Source: CADCVT01 sp036389485 (lineage in GTDB: Bacteria; Actinomycetota; Thermoleophilia; Solirubrobacterales; Solirubrobacteraceae). Taken from it: a stretch of 64,000 nucleotides of DNA. The position numbers and the translations under genes were made by a program. Of the stretch, positions 8,608-17,607 are shown piece by piece (position 1 is the stretch's first letter; each line of letters begins with the position of its first letter). Where the stretch lies: the NCBI GenBank assembly GCA_036389485.1, contig DASVPR010000050.1, positions 235,366-299,365 of the forward strand. Reading direction: 5' to 3'. Under the pieces are notes generated by a model. The model ran no database searches, was not told the DNA's origin, and saw nothing but the letters and a program-made list of their open reading frames with translations.

Positions 8608-11600
8608 ATGGCGGTGGCGGGCCACGACCGGTCGGCGAGCTGGCTCGGCATCGACTTCGGGACGTGCTACTCCAGCGCCGCCAGGGTGGTCGACGGGCGT
8701 CCGGTCGCGATCAAGGAGCCGATGCGCCACGGATACTCGGTGCCGTCGAGCGTGCTCGTCCTGACCTCCGGCTCGCGCGCCGAGCACGTGGTCGGCATGG
8801 CGGCCGAGAGCCAGAAGCTGTTCTACCCCGACGCCTACGTGTCCGAGTTCAAGCGTGAGCTCGGCCGCAAGGACCCGTTGCTGCTCGGCGACGAACGCGT
8901 CCCGGTCGAGGACCTCGTCGCGGACGTGCTCGCGTTCCTGCGCGCGGAGGCCGGACGCGCGGGACGCGGCGACCCCGACTGCGCCGTCGTGACGATCCCC
9001 GCCTCGTACACGCCCCACCTTCGCGGCGTCATGACGAGCGCCGCGGAGAAGGCCGGCTTCGGCGAGGTCGAGCTGCTCACCGAGCCCGTCGCCGCGCTGC
9101 TCGAGCACGCCCACGCCGGGGCAGAGCGCGATATCGCCGACGGGTTGGTGCTCGTCTACGACCTGGGCGGCGGGACGTTCGACGCCGCGCTCGTTGCGGT
9201 TGACGGGAGCGAGCACGAGGTCCTCGCGTACGACGGCGTCGCCGACGTCGGAGGGTCGAACTTCGACCTGGCGATCGAGCGCGACCTCGCCGAGCAGGCG
9301 GGCGACGTGCTGAAGCGCTCGTTCGAAGGCGCTTCGGACCGGGATCATCCGAACCACACCCAGGCGTTGAGCGCGAGGCTCTCGGCCCGCGAGGCGTGCC
9401 GGATCGTCAAGCACGACCTGAGCGAGATGGCCGAGGCGGCCACCTCGCTCCTGCTGCCCGCCGGGCCGGTCCGGTACGAGCTCACCCGCGACCAGCTCGC
9501 GGCGATGATCCGCCCGGAGCTCGACCGCACCATCGAGTGCTGTCGCGCGGTGCTCGAGGAGTCGGGCAAGGACTGGAGCGACGTCGACGGCATCCTGATG
9601 GTCGGTGGCAGCTGCCGCCTGCCGTTCATCGGCGAGGTGATCGCGCAGGAGTCCGGCCGGCCGATCTGGCGGGTCGCCGACCCCGAGCTCGCGGTGTGCG
9701 AGGGCGCGGCGCTGCGGGCCCGCGAGATCGCGACGCCCGCCTCGCGCGACATCGTCGTCGATCCGAGCGGCGGCGGCCATGCCACGATCGCGGCCGCCGT
9801 CGCGGAGGCGCCGCCCGGCGCGCGCATCGTCGTGCTGCCGGGGGAGTACGACGAGCAGCTCGTCCTCGACAAGGACGTGACGCTGTTCGGCGAGGGGCTG
9901 AGGAAGAAGATCGCGCTGAGCAGCGGCAGCAGTCCGCTCGTGACGTGCACCGGGGCCGTGGTGAGGATCGAAGGCATCACGCTGCGCGTCAACGAGGGCC
10001 CCGGGATCGACGTGACCGCCGGGTCGACCACGATCGAGGACTGCGAGATCACGGTGGCGGCCGGCCCGGCCGTCCGCGTGGACGGCGACGTGGACGTGAC
10101 GCTCGACGGCAACCGGATCGTCGATCCGGTCCGGCTGGGAGCGATCGGCGCGCCGCCTTTGGAAGGGGCGGAGCCCGACGAGCGTGCGCCGACCTCCGCG
10201 CTCGTCGCGGCCGGCGGGGCGCGGGTCACGCTCGAGCACAACACGGTCTCGGCCACGTCGGGTGTCGGGATCCTCGTATCCGGGACGGACACGTCGGTGG
10301 TCTGCCGCGACAACAACCGCATCCACGACACCGGGGACAGCGCCGTGAAGGTGACCGACGGGGCGCGCTGCGTGCTCGTCTCGACCGAGATCACCGTGGG
10401 CCCGGAGGTGGCGGGGGTGGAGGTGCTCGGCGCGCTGACGCGTGCGGAGCTGAGCGGCAACGTCGTCAGGAAGGCCGGCATCGGCTTCTTCGTCGCGGAG
10501 GATGCGGACCTCGTCGCGGAGGACAACGAGCTCTTCGACATCTCGGCCGCGGCGATCTTCGCCGCGAGCCGCCTCGGCGACACGACGATCCGCAGGAACC
10601 TGATCGAGCGCAGCAACATCGGCGTCCAGGTCGCGGGCGGCTGCGACGCGAAGGTCGACAAGAACACCATCACCGGCTCGATCGGCCACGCGATCCGCGT
10701 GAGCGGAGAGGGGACGAGCGCCGAGCTCCACGAGAACCGCCTGCTCGAGTCGAGGGCCGCGGCGGTGGGCGTCGACGACGGCGCGGCCGTCCAGCTCTTG
10801 GAGAACGAGATCGTCAGCAACGCCGGGAGCGGGGTCATCATCGGCGGCGCGTCGACCTCGGCCGCGATGCGCGGCAACGTGCTCGGCGAGAACGCCGGGG
10901 CCGGGCTGCTCGTCGCGGACGGGGCCTCGGTCGAGGCGGCCGGGAACACGTTCCGGGCGAACACCGACTGGGGGGCCCAGGCCGTCGGCGCCGGCAGCCG
11001 GCTCCACCTGGACCACGACCAGATCCATGCGAACGAAGGGACCGGGCTCTGCGTCACCAGCGGAGCCACGGCGCACGTGAAGAGCTGCGACATCCACGAC
11101 AACGGCACCACCGGGGTGTTCGCGGACGGTGCCGAGACCAGCGTCTCGCTCACGTCGTGCCGCGTCGCGGGGCACGCTGGTGAAGGCGCCCTCGTCAGCA
11201 GCTCCGCCCGTGCCGAGGTGAGCGAGACATGGTTCGAGGACAACGCCCGGTACGGCGTGCGCTTCGTCGCGCCGGTGAGCGGCGACAGCCGGATCGAGGA
11301 CAGCTACGTCCGCGGGAGCGCCAGCTGCTTCGGCGGGCCGCTGGTCGAGGGCGTCCTCGGCAAGAACGACCTCGGGCTGGTCGCCGGCCGGCGAGCGAGG
11401 TTCGGTCAGCTGGCGCGGCACTTCGAGGACGGAAGGATCGAAGCGGCCGACGAGCTCTCGATCGAGATCCTGCGCTCCCGCAGTGGCTGCAAGGTGGTCG
11501 ACGACATGACGAAGGCGAACGCGCTCCCGACCGACGTCCTCAACGAGCTCCACGAGCTGTGGTTGGGCGCGGTGGGCTCGCGCCTTCGGGACCGGCCATG

Positions 11601-11685
11601 GGTGACACAGGCGAGCTTCGGCGTGACGACGCACGCGATCCTCAACACCTATCTTCAGAAGCGGCTCAAGCAGCTGGGTCTGTGA
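8608..11685 (+). CDS. Hsp70-type ATPase fused to a right-handed beta-helix
   Basis: A 1025-aa fusion. Residues 1-375 form an Hsp70/DnaK nucleotide-binding domain: phosphate-1 loop GIDFGTCYSSAA, ITIPASY-like VVTIPASYTPHLRG, phosphate-2 loop VYDLGGGTFDAAL, and the adenosine motif GILMVGGSCRLPFIGEVI. From about residue 381 a pectin-lyase-like parallel beta-helix begins (segment GGGHATIAAAVAEAPPGARI, then many N-rich coils each about 22-24 residues long) and runs to about residue 925. The last 95 residues are helical. There is no canonical peptide-binding beta-sandwich. The beta-helix may recognise carbohydrate or act as a scaffold. Position after grpE-like and dynamin genes suggests an ATP-driven partner of the GTPases. 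Confidence 0.85.
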   Translation: MAVAGHDRSASWLGIDFGTCYSSAARVVDGRPVAIKEPMRHGYSVPSSVLVLTSGSRAEHVVGMAAESQKLFYPDAYVSEFKRELGRKDPLLLGDERVPVEDLVADVLAFLRAEAGRAGRGDPDCAVVTIPASYTPHLRGVMTSAAEKAGFGEVELLTEPVAALLEHAHAGAERDIADGLVLVYDLGGGTFDAALVAVDGSEHEVLAYDGVADVGGSNFDLAIERDLAEQAGDVLKRSFEGASDRDHPNHTQALSARLSAREACRIVKHDLSEMAEAATSLLLPAGPVRYELTRDQLAAMIRPELDRTIECCRAVLEESGKDWSDVDGILMVGGSCRLPFIGEVIAQESGRPIWRVADPELAVCEGAALRAREIATPASRDIVVDPSGGGHATIAAAVAEAPPGARIVVLPGEYDEQLVLDKDVTLFGEGLRKKIALSSGSSPLVTCTGAVVRIEGITLRVNEGPGIDVTAGSTTIEDCEITVAAGPAVRVDGDVDVTLDGNRIVDPVRLGAIGAPPLEGAEPDERAPTSALVAAGGARVTLEHNTVSATSGVGILVSGTDTSVVCRDNNRIHDTGDSAVKVTDGARCVLVSTEITVGPEVAGVEVLGALTRAELSGNVVRKAGIGFFVAEDADLVAEDNELFDISAAAIFAASRLGDTTIRRNLIERSNIGVQVAGGCDAKVDKNTITGSIGHAIRVSGEGTSAELHENRLLESRAAAVGVDDGAAVQLLENEIVSNAGSGVIIGGASTSAAMRGNVLGENAGAGLLVADGASVEAAGNTFRANTDWGAQAVGAGSRLHLDHDQIHANEGTGLCVTSGATAHVKSCDIHDNGTTGVFADGAETSVSLTSCRVAGHAGEGALVSSSARAEVSETWFEDNARYGVRFVAPVSGDSRIEDSYVRGSASCFGGPLVEGVLGKNDLGLVAGRRARFGQLARHFEDGRIEAADELSIEILRSRSGCKVVDDMTKANALPTDVLNELHELWLGAVGSRLRDRPWVTQASFGVTTHAILNTYLQKRLKQLGL

Positions 11686-11700
11686 GGGAAGGAACGAGCC

Positions 11701-12630
11701 ATGAGCTGGATGCCAGGCGACGGCTTCGACTCGATCGACCAGTCCGACGGGGGGTTCTCGATCGAGCCGCCGATCATCGAGCCTGAGGAGAGCTACACGC
11801 CGGAAGTGGAGCCGGAGCCGCTCCCCGACATCGAGCCCCTTCCCGAGCCCGAGCCGCTTCCCGACATGGAGCCGCTGCCCGAGTCCGAGCCGCTGCCGGA
11901 GATCGAGCCGCTGCCGGAGATCGAGCCGCTGCCGGAGTCCGAGCCGCTGCCGGAGTCCGAGCCGCTGCCGGAGAGCGAGCCGCTGCCGGAGAGCGAGCCG
12001 CTTCCGGCGCCCGACCCGCAGTCGCCGTCGATGTATCCGGACGTCGACAACTACGACCCGGCGACCGACTACGCGGTCCTGGGCGATCCGGAGGCCGACA
12101 TGGGTCTCTGGCACCAGCAGGAGGCCGACCACTGCGCGATCGTCGCGCAGGAGTTCGTCCTCGAATCGCTGACGGGGGAGACGTTCGACGAGGCCGCGCT
12201 CGTGGCCGAAGCAGAGGCGAACGGCTGGTACGCGCCGGGCCGCGGCACGCCGATGGACCACCTGGACAGCGTGCTGGACGCACACGGCATCGAGACCGAG
12301 AACCGAAGCGACGGCACGATCGACGACATCGCGCTGGCGCTCGAGGGAGGCGACAAGGTCATCGTCGCCGTCGACAGCCAGGAGATCTGGTACCCCGGCC
12401 AGGACCCGCTGCTCGACGACGCGCCGGGCCTGCCGTGGCGCGGCGCCGATCACGCCGTCGAGGTCATCGGCATCGTGGAGGCGCCGGAGGGGGCGATGGT
12501 CGTGCTCAACGACTCAGGGTCGCCCGACGGGGCCGGCTCCATGATCCCCTTGGACGAGTTCGAGAACGCGTGGGCGGACTCGGACCACCGCATGGTCATC
12601 GCGAAGCCCGACGGGGACGGAGGCATCTGA
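11701..12630 (+). CDS. C39-like cysteine protease with Pro/Glu repeat linker
   Basis: A 309-aa protein. Residues about 35-105 are an acidic repeat of a six-residue unit, mostly EPLPE plus S/I/P/D, at least twelve copies. Residues about 125-309 resemble papain-like C39 peptidases: HCAIVAQEF carries the candidate catalytic Cys (about residue 144), GADHAVEVIGI the His, and VLNDSGSPDGAG the Asn/Asp. No signal peptide or membrane segment is seen. It starts 15 bases after the Hsp70 stop with a ggaagga ribosome site. The repeat looks like a rigid spacer or a binding platform. Proteolytic activity on a partner of the GTPase/Hsp70 system is an inference. Confidence 0.7.
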   Translation: MSWMPGDGFDSIDQSDGGFSIEPPIIEPEESYTPEVEPEPLPDIEPLPEPEPLPDMEPLPESEPLPEIEPLPEIEPLPESEPLPESEPLPESEPLPESEPLPAPDPQSPSMYPDVDNYDPATDYAVLGDPEADMGLWHQQEADHCAIVAQEFVLESLTGETFDEAALVAEAEANGWYAPGRGTPMDHLDSVLDAHGIETENRSDGTIDDIALALEGGDKVIVAVDSQEIWYPGQDPLLDDAPGLPWRGADHAVEVIGIVEAPEGAMVVLNDSGSPDGAGSMIPLDEFENAWADSDHRMVIAKPDGDGGI

Positions 12631-13187
12631 TGGAGGCAGCAGCAGTCGTCCAGGCAAGCCACACCGAGGACCTCATCCAGAAGCTGCGGCGCTCGTCGGT
12701 CTACCGCGACCTGATCCCGCTCGAAGCCGCGATCGGCCTGCCGCTGCCCAGGCGCCGTGCGGGCAAGGCTTACATGACGCTCGTGTTCGCCGGCATGCCT
12801 CCCGCCGGGCCCGGAAAGCCCATCCCGATCTATCCGCCCTTCGGGGCGATGACGCTGCACTGGCGGACCGGGACGATCGTCTCGTATCTCGACCTCGATT
12901 ACGAGCGGCTGTGGCCGCCTACGGACGAGCCCGTCGGCACGTTCCCGCACCCAGCCGTCGCGAAGTTGCGCCACAGCGAGCTCATCGCCCTCCGCGCAGA
13001 GCTCATGGGCCTCTACGACGAGCTCTTCGAGAGCCTCGAGAGCGCCGGCACGTTCGACGCCGCCTGGGCAAAGCGATTCTCGGCGCTGCTGGACGTCCTC
13101 ATGGAGCCCGGGCTCGTGCCGTACTACCGCAAGCTCGCGCCGAAGTTCATCGCGCGCTTCCTAGGAGACGACGACGGCAGCGGTTGA
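12630..13187 (+). CDS. Hypothetical protein, last gene of dynamin/Hsp70 operon
   Basis: A 185-aa protein of no family I recognise. The ATG overlaps the stop of the protease gene (TGATG), so it is coupled to the operon. It is soluble, with a mixed N-terminal half containing the aromatic segment YPPFGAMTLHWRTGTIVSYL and a helical, charged C-terminal half. No catalytic motif, signal or membrane span is seen. Tight coupling to the protease suggests it is a partner, adaptor or inhibitor of it. Confidence 0.6.
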   Translation: MEAAAVVQASHTEDLIQKLRRSSVYRDLIPLEAAIGLPLPRRRAGKAYMTLVFAGMPPAGPGKPIPIYPPFGAMTLHWRTGTIVSYLDLDYERLWPPTDEPVGTFPHPAVAKLRHSELIALRAELMGLYDELFESLESAGTFDAAWAKRFSALLDVLMEPGLVPYYRKLAPKFIARFLGDDDGSG

Positions 13188-13191
13188 GCAC

Positions 13192-13205
13192 CCCGCCGCG
13201 GCGGG
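13192..13205. terminator. Hairpin between convergent genes
   Basis: A perfect 14-base GC palindrome, CCCGCCGCGGCGGG, fills the 19-base gap between the end of the dynamin/Hsp70 operon and the end of the sensor kinase gene. It could stop transcription from both sides. There is no T-run, so the call is tentative. Confidence 0.35.
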
Positions 13206-13206
13206 A

Positions 13207-14281
13207 TCAGGTCACCCGGGCGACGACCGCGGCAGCCAGGTGCACCGTGACGCACAATCCCCCGGCGTCCCGGGCCGTGATGGTGAGGGTTCCGTTGTGT
13301 GCCTGGGCGATGCTCTGGACGATCGCCAGGCCGAGGCCGACGCCTGCGTGATCGGTGCGTATGCGTCTGCTGCCGCGCTGAAACGGCTCGGCGAGCGTGC
13401 CGACCAGTTGTGGGGTCAGCTTCTCGCCGGTGTTCTCGACGGTGAGCGCCACGCTCTCGGGGTGAGCACTGGTCGTGACCCACACGGTGCCCTGTTCGCG
13501 CAGGTTGTGGACGATCGCGTTGTGCACGAGGTTCGTCGTCATCTGCAGCAGAAGGGTGGGTGAGCCGGCGGCGGGGGCCGCGTCGCCGGAGGTCTCGATG
13601 GTGACGCCGCGTTCCTCCGCCAACGGCAGGAGCGTCTCGGCGGCTTCTTCGGCGATGAGGGACAGGTCGACGTGCTCCCGGGCGAACGTCCGCTGGTCGG
13701 CGCGGCTGAGCAGCAGCAGTGCCTCGGTGAGGTCGATCGCTCGGGTGTTGACGGCGTGGAGGCGGTCGACGAGCTCGCGGTTGTCGCGATTCGGGTCCTT
13801 GCGGGCCACGTCGAGAAGGGTCTGCGTGACGGCCAGCGGCGTGCGCAGCTCGTGCGAGGCGTTGGCGGCGAACCGCTGCTGCTCGGCGACGTGTGCCTCG
13901 AGCCGCGCGAGCATTGCGTCGAAGGCGTCGGCCAGCTCGCGGAACTCGTCGCTGCGGCCCGGTAGCCGGATCCGGTGGGAGAGCGATCCGGTCGCGGCGG
14001 TGCGCGTGGCGTCGGTGATGCGGTCCAGGGGGGCGAGCATCCGGCCGGCGAGGATCCATCCTCCCGCGAGCCCGAACACGAGCAGGAACCCGAGGACGAG
14101 GGCCGCGGTCGGAGCGAACTCGCGCAGGAGGTCGTCGTGGCTGCGCACCATGAAGATCACACCGGGGTGCACGCCACGCGAGAGGGAGAGGTAGCCGGCG
14201 ACGAGCAGCACCGTGCCGGCGAGCACGAGGAAGCCGGCGTAGCTGAGCGTGAGCTTGAGGCGGACGCTCAAGCCCGGCGCT

Positions 14282-14289
<8 letters not shown>
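13207..14289 (-). CDS. Sensor histidine kinase
   Basis: A 360-aa membrane kinase: one transmembrane segment near residues 10-30, a short extracytoplasmic loop, a second at about 62-80, a HAMP linker, the HisKA box ASHELRTPLAVTQ (phospho-His near residue 149) and HATPase motifs (VHNAIVHN as N box, HAGVGLGLAIVQSI as G box). It overlaps the response-regulator gene by eight bases. The extracytoplasmic loop of about 30 residues is short, which suits sensing at the membrane. A VanY-like peptidase diverges from this pair, so cell-wall stress is a plausible signal, as in VanRS-type systems. Confidence 0.9.
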
Positions 14290-14965
<676 letters not shown>

Positions 14966-14985
14966 GGTCCGAGGCTACGAGCTCG

Positions 14986-15025
14986 CGCATATCGCCGGCG
15001 TATCGAAAACCGCATACGCGCCGGC
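14986..15025. promoter_or_regulatory. Direct repeats in divergent promoter region (likely regulator site)
   Basis: Two related 15-base elements, CGCATATCGCCGGCG at 14986-15000 and CGCATACGCGCCGGC at 15011-15025, lie 25 bases apart between the response-regulator and VanY-like genes. Tandem direct repeats are how OmpR-type regulators usually bind. An inverted pair GCGTAT/ATACGC (14998-15019) overlaps them. This is pattern evidence only. Confidence 0.4.
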
Positions 15026-15051
15026 AACACCACGCTGCCTTGAATGGCGGC

Positions 15052-15654
15052 GTGATTCGGATTCGCTGGATTCGCGCCGTCGGCCTGCTGGTCGCCATCG
15101 CGGCGACCGCCGCGATCCTCGGCCACCAGTTGCCGGCGTCCTCGTCCTCGACGGCCGCATCACCCACCCACGTCCCGCGCGGTGACCACCGTGGTGCGCT
15201 GGGCGAATCCGGCGGGGCGGTCCCCGACGGCACGACGGCCTTCGACGACGAGGTGCCGGGTGTGGCCAACCTCGATCCCGCTCTCCTCGGTGCCCTGCGC
15301 CGGGCGGCGACGGATGCCGCGGACGACGGCGTCGAGCTCTTCGTCGACAGTGGCTGGCGTTCCGCGCAGTACCAGGAGCACCTGCTCGAGGAGGCGGTCG
15401 CGAAGTACGGATCGGACGAGGCGGCCGCCCGGTGGGTGGCCACCCCCGACACGTCTGCTCACGTGTCGGGGGACGCGGTCGACGTCGGGCCCCCCGCTGC
15501 CGCGGCGTGGTTGTCGGAGCACGGCGCCGCGTACGGGCTGTGCCGGATCTACGGCAACGAGCCGTGGCACTACGAGCTGCGCCCGGATGCCGTCGACCGC
15601 GGTTGCCCTCCCGTGTACGCCGACCCCACGCACGATCCAAGGATGCGGGAGTGA
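15052..15654 (+). CDS. VanY-like D-alanyl-D-alanine carboxypeptidase (M15)
   Basis: A roughly 200-aa membrane-anchored peptidase that trims D-Ala from peptidoglycan stems. An N-terminal hydrophobic segment (AVGLLVAIAATAAIL) anchors it; the domain shows VDSGWRSAQYQEHL, then SAHVSGDAVDVGPP with zinc ligands His and Asp, and NEPWHYELR with the catalytic Glu and third zinc-binding His. GTG 15052 is chosen; a TTG at 15040 in the same frame is an alternative. It diverges from a two-component system that probably controls it. Loss of terminal D-Ala would lower affinity for vancomycin-type compounds, but this is family knowledge, not shown here. Confidence 0.88.
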   Translation: MIRIRWIRAVGLLVAIAATAAILGHQLPASSSSTAASPTHVPRGDHRGALGESGGAVPDGTTAFDDEVPGVANLDPALLGALRRAATDAADDGVELFVDSGWRSAQYQEHLLEEAVAKYGSDEAAARWVATPDTSAHVSGDAVDVGPPAAAAWLSEHGAAYGLCRIYGNEPWHYELRPDAVDRGCPPVYADPTHDPRMRE

Positions 15655-15664
15655 CCTGCTCCCG
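15646..15664. terminator. Possible bidirectional terminator
   Basis: CGGGAG and CTCCCG form a perfect six-base stem with a seven-base loop across the VanY-like stop codon, just before the convergent DUF899 gene ends. It lacks a T-run, so it is only a candidate. Confidence 0.3.
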
Positions 15665-15665
15665 G

Positions 15666-16403
15666 TCAGTCCGGGTACTCGTCCTTGCGCCAGGCGCGCG
15701 GCTCGTCGGGCTCGGGCTTCGGCGTGCGCTTGAGCAGGAACGAGTTGTACGGCGCGACGAACGGATCGGGCGCCGTCACCGTGTACGTGTGGTAGACGGT
15801 GCCGTTCTCCCGGGCGAAGGCGATGAAGCCAGGGGCCTCGCGCAGGCCGTCTTCGAGCTTGGCGCCGACCTGCCGCCCCCAGTCCTCGAGCCAGTCCGGC
15901 GGCTCGTCGATCACGCCCTTGACCTCCGGGATCTCCTGCGCCTGCTCGGGTGTGAGCGCGAGGCCGAAGTCGAACGGGAACTCCGTCCCGTACGTCGAGA
16001 CGTAGGGGAACTGCCACCCCATCCGCTCCTTGTAGGCGACGAGCCGATCGATCGGCGCACGGGAGAAGCAGATCAGCGTCACGTCGCGGTGGTTCAGGTG
16101 GACGCGCGTGGGGTCGAGCTCATCGCCCAGGTTCGAGCACCCGGGGCAGGCGCCGTGCTCGTAATCGGGCCCGAACATGATGTTGTAGGCGAGGAGCTGC
16201 GAGCGCCCGTCGAACAGCTCGGCGAGCGTCTTCTCCCCGTCCTCGGTGTCGAACCGATACTCCTTCTCGACCGGGACCCAGGGAAGCCGGCGTCGCTGCT
16301 CGGTCACCCTCTGGTCGAGCGCCGCGTGCTCGGCCTCCAGCTTCGCGAGCTCATCGCGAGCCGCCTGCCACTCCTCGCGCGTTCCGATCTTGTGTTCGAG
16401 CAT
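15666..16403 (-). CDS. DUF899 thioredoxin-like protein
   Basis: A 245-aa cytoplasmic protein of the DUF899 family, distant relatives of thioredoxin. The family pattern is visible: helical N-terminus with EEWQAARDELAKLEAEH, the segment LPWVPVEKEYRF, then LAYNIMFGPDYEHGACPGCS with the CPGC redox-like pair, and LICFSRAPIDRLVAYKERMGW. The reaction is unknown for the family. It is monocistronic and convergent with the VanY-like gene. Confidence 0.88.
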   Translation of the reverse strand: MLEHKIGTREEWQAARDELAKLEAEHAALDQRVTEQRRRLPWVPVEKEYRFDTEDGEKTLAELFDGRSQLLAYNIMFGPDYEHGACPGCSNLGDELDPTRVHLNHRDVTLICFSRAPIDRLVAYKERMGWQFPYVSTYGTEFPFDFGLALTPEQAQEIPEVKGVIDEPPDWLEDWGRQVGAKLEDGLREAPGFIAFARENGTVYHTYTVTAPDPFVAPYNSFLLKRTPKPEPDEPRAWRKDEYPD

Positions 16404-16539
16404 CGTGCGCCTCCTTCGGCCTTGGTCACCGCGTAGCCGGCATCGTGGATCGTCGGGGCTCCCGTGTCGAGACCCATGGGTCAGGACCGGCGCGCCGCGC
16501 CGAACTCATCGCCGAAAGATTCTGTGTCACGGCGCTTAG

Positions 16540-16707
16540 CGCTGCTACGTCGAGGAGATCGACGGGTCCGCGCGGCTGTGCGCGCAGATCCGCGTCCAGG
16601 CGCTCGGCGACATCGTCATCGGCAGCTGGTACCTCGGGACGCTGCAGTGCAGCGATCCGAACGCGCCCGGCGCGGCGACCGCCGGCGCCTTCCGGTTCAG
16701 CGCGTAG
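16540..16707 (+). pseudogene. Start-less C-terminal gene remnant
   Basis: An open frame of 55 codons after an in-frame TAG (16537-16539), with no start codon, reading CYVEEIDGSARLCAQIRV and ending AFRFSA before TAG. Composition and codon use look like coding DNA with two Cys residues, as in the tail of a secreted protein. I could not name the parent gene. The rest of the gap 16404-16711 holds nothing I recognise. Confidence 0.35.
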
Positions 16708-16711
16708 GAGC

Positions 16712-17293
16712 TCAGCCCAGGAACTCCTCGAGGATGCGCTCGGTCTCGTCGGGCGCCTCGATGAAGAACGCCTCGCGCGACTTCTTCTCGATGAAGCGCG
16801 CGAGCAGCTCGGGGTCGACGCCCTCGGTGAACGCGAACGGCGCGAGCGTCCGCATCCGCAGAGGCCAGTCGTCGGTCTCGAGCGCGAACGCGCGACCCGC
16901 CTCGCGCGGTTGGCGCGCGGCGTGGCGGAGCCCCGCGTGCGTGCACCCGAGCACGAGCTTGCTCACGCGCTCCGGCCAGCCGAGCGCGAGCTCCTGAGCG
17001 ATCATCCCGCCGAGCGACATCCCGAACACGTCGGCGCGCTCGATGCCCAGCGCGTCGAGCAGCGCGACGGCGTCGGCGGCGAGCTGCCGCGTCGTGTAGG
17101 GCCCGGGTGTCACCGTCGACGCGCCGCTGCCACGGTTGTCGTACGCGATCACGCGCCGGCGCGCGGCGAGCCGCTCGGCCAACGGAGACCAGTCGCTCGC
17201 CAGCGCCGGGATCCCTGCGATGAGGAGGAGCGCCGGGCCCTCCCCCCGCTCCTCGACGTGGAGGTCGATGTCATGCGCGCGGACGACCGGCAT
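16712..17293 (-). CDS. Alpha/beta hydrolase, apparently internally deleted
   Basis: A 193-aa hydrolase-fold protein starting at ATG 17293 (MPVVRAHDIDLHVEERGEG). The oxyanion-loop region (LLIAGIPALASDWSP), the strand YDNRGSGAS and the nucleophile elbow FGMSLGGMIAQEL are intact. The usual protein is about 250-270 aa; here the sequence jumps from the cap helix (LLARFIEKKSR) straight to what looks like the final strand and helix (EAFFIEAPDETERILEEFLG). The region that normally holds the catalytic Asp and His is therefore absent. It is probably inactive or a decayed gene. Closest-looking relatives are 3-oxoadipate enol-lactonase-type enzymes. Confidence 0.65.
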   Translation of the reverse strand: MPVVRAHDIDLHVEERGEGPALLLIAGIPALASDWSPLAERLAARRRVIAYDNRGSGASTVTPGPYTTRQLAADAVALLDALGIERADVFGMSLGGMIAQELALGWPERVSKLVLGCTHAGLRHAARQPREAGRAFALETDDWPLRMRTLAPFAFTEGVDPELLARFIEKKSREAFFIEAPDETERILEEFLG

Positions 17294-17390
17294 GGGGGAG
17301 GACTGTCGCCGATCCCAACGCACCGAAACCGCAAGAGCGGCGCGCGCGCGACGTTAACGGTCCTGACGCCGGCTACGGGGAGGGACCGAA

Positions 17391-17582
17391 GTGCGAGAGT
17401 TCGACAAGCTGGAGCTGAGCACGGAGACGCTGCGGGATCTGAGCTCGGACGAGCTGGGTGTCGTCGCCGGCGGCGTCGGGGACTCGGCGGGGACCTGCTA
17501 CTGCCCGACGATCAACCCGGTCACGTACTGCTTCGACGTGCGCCCCACGGTGCTCAGCTGCATCACGTGCCCCTGCGGGTAG
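17391..17582 (+). CDS. Orphan lanthipeptide-type precursor peptide 1
   Basis: A 63-aa peptide from GTG 17391 with a gggaggg ribosome site. The leader MREFDKLELSTETLRDLSSD continues to ELGVVAGG and is nearly identical to the leaders of the five precursors at 35.2-36.1 kb. The core after the double Gly begins GDSAGTCYCPTINPVTYC and has six Cys plus several Ser/Thr, fitting lanthionine formation. No LanB or LanC gene is adjacent; those lie 13-17 kb away on the other strand. It is followed 25 bases later by a second precursor and then by the ferritin-like/LodA operon, so either set of enzymes could modify it. Confidence 0.82.
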   Translation: MREFDKLELSTETLRDLSSDELGVVAGGVGDSAGTCYCPTINPVTYCFDVRPTVLSCITCPCG

Positions 17583-17607
17583 CTCGGCGACTACGGGAGG
17601 GATCGAG

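Noticed and set aside
11800..12010. Tandem ccgctgccggag repeats as a possible satellite or array
   Set aside because: They are in frame within the protease gene and encode the EPLPxx spacer; no spacers or flanking genes of an array.
8533..12453. Long minus-strand frame opposite the Hsp70 and protease genes
   Set aside because: Low-complexity composition and no recognisable motif; a GC-skew shadow of real plus-strand genes.
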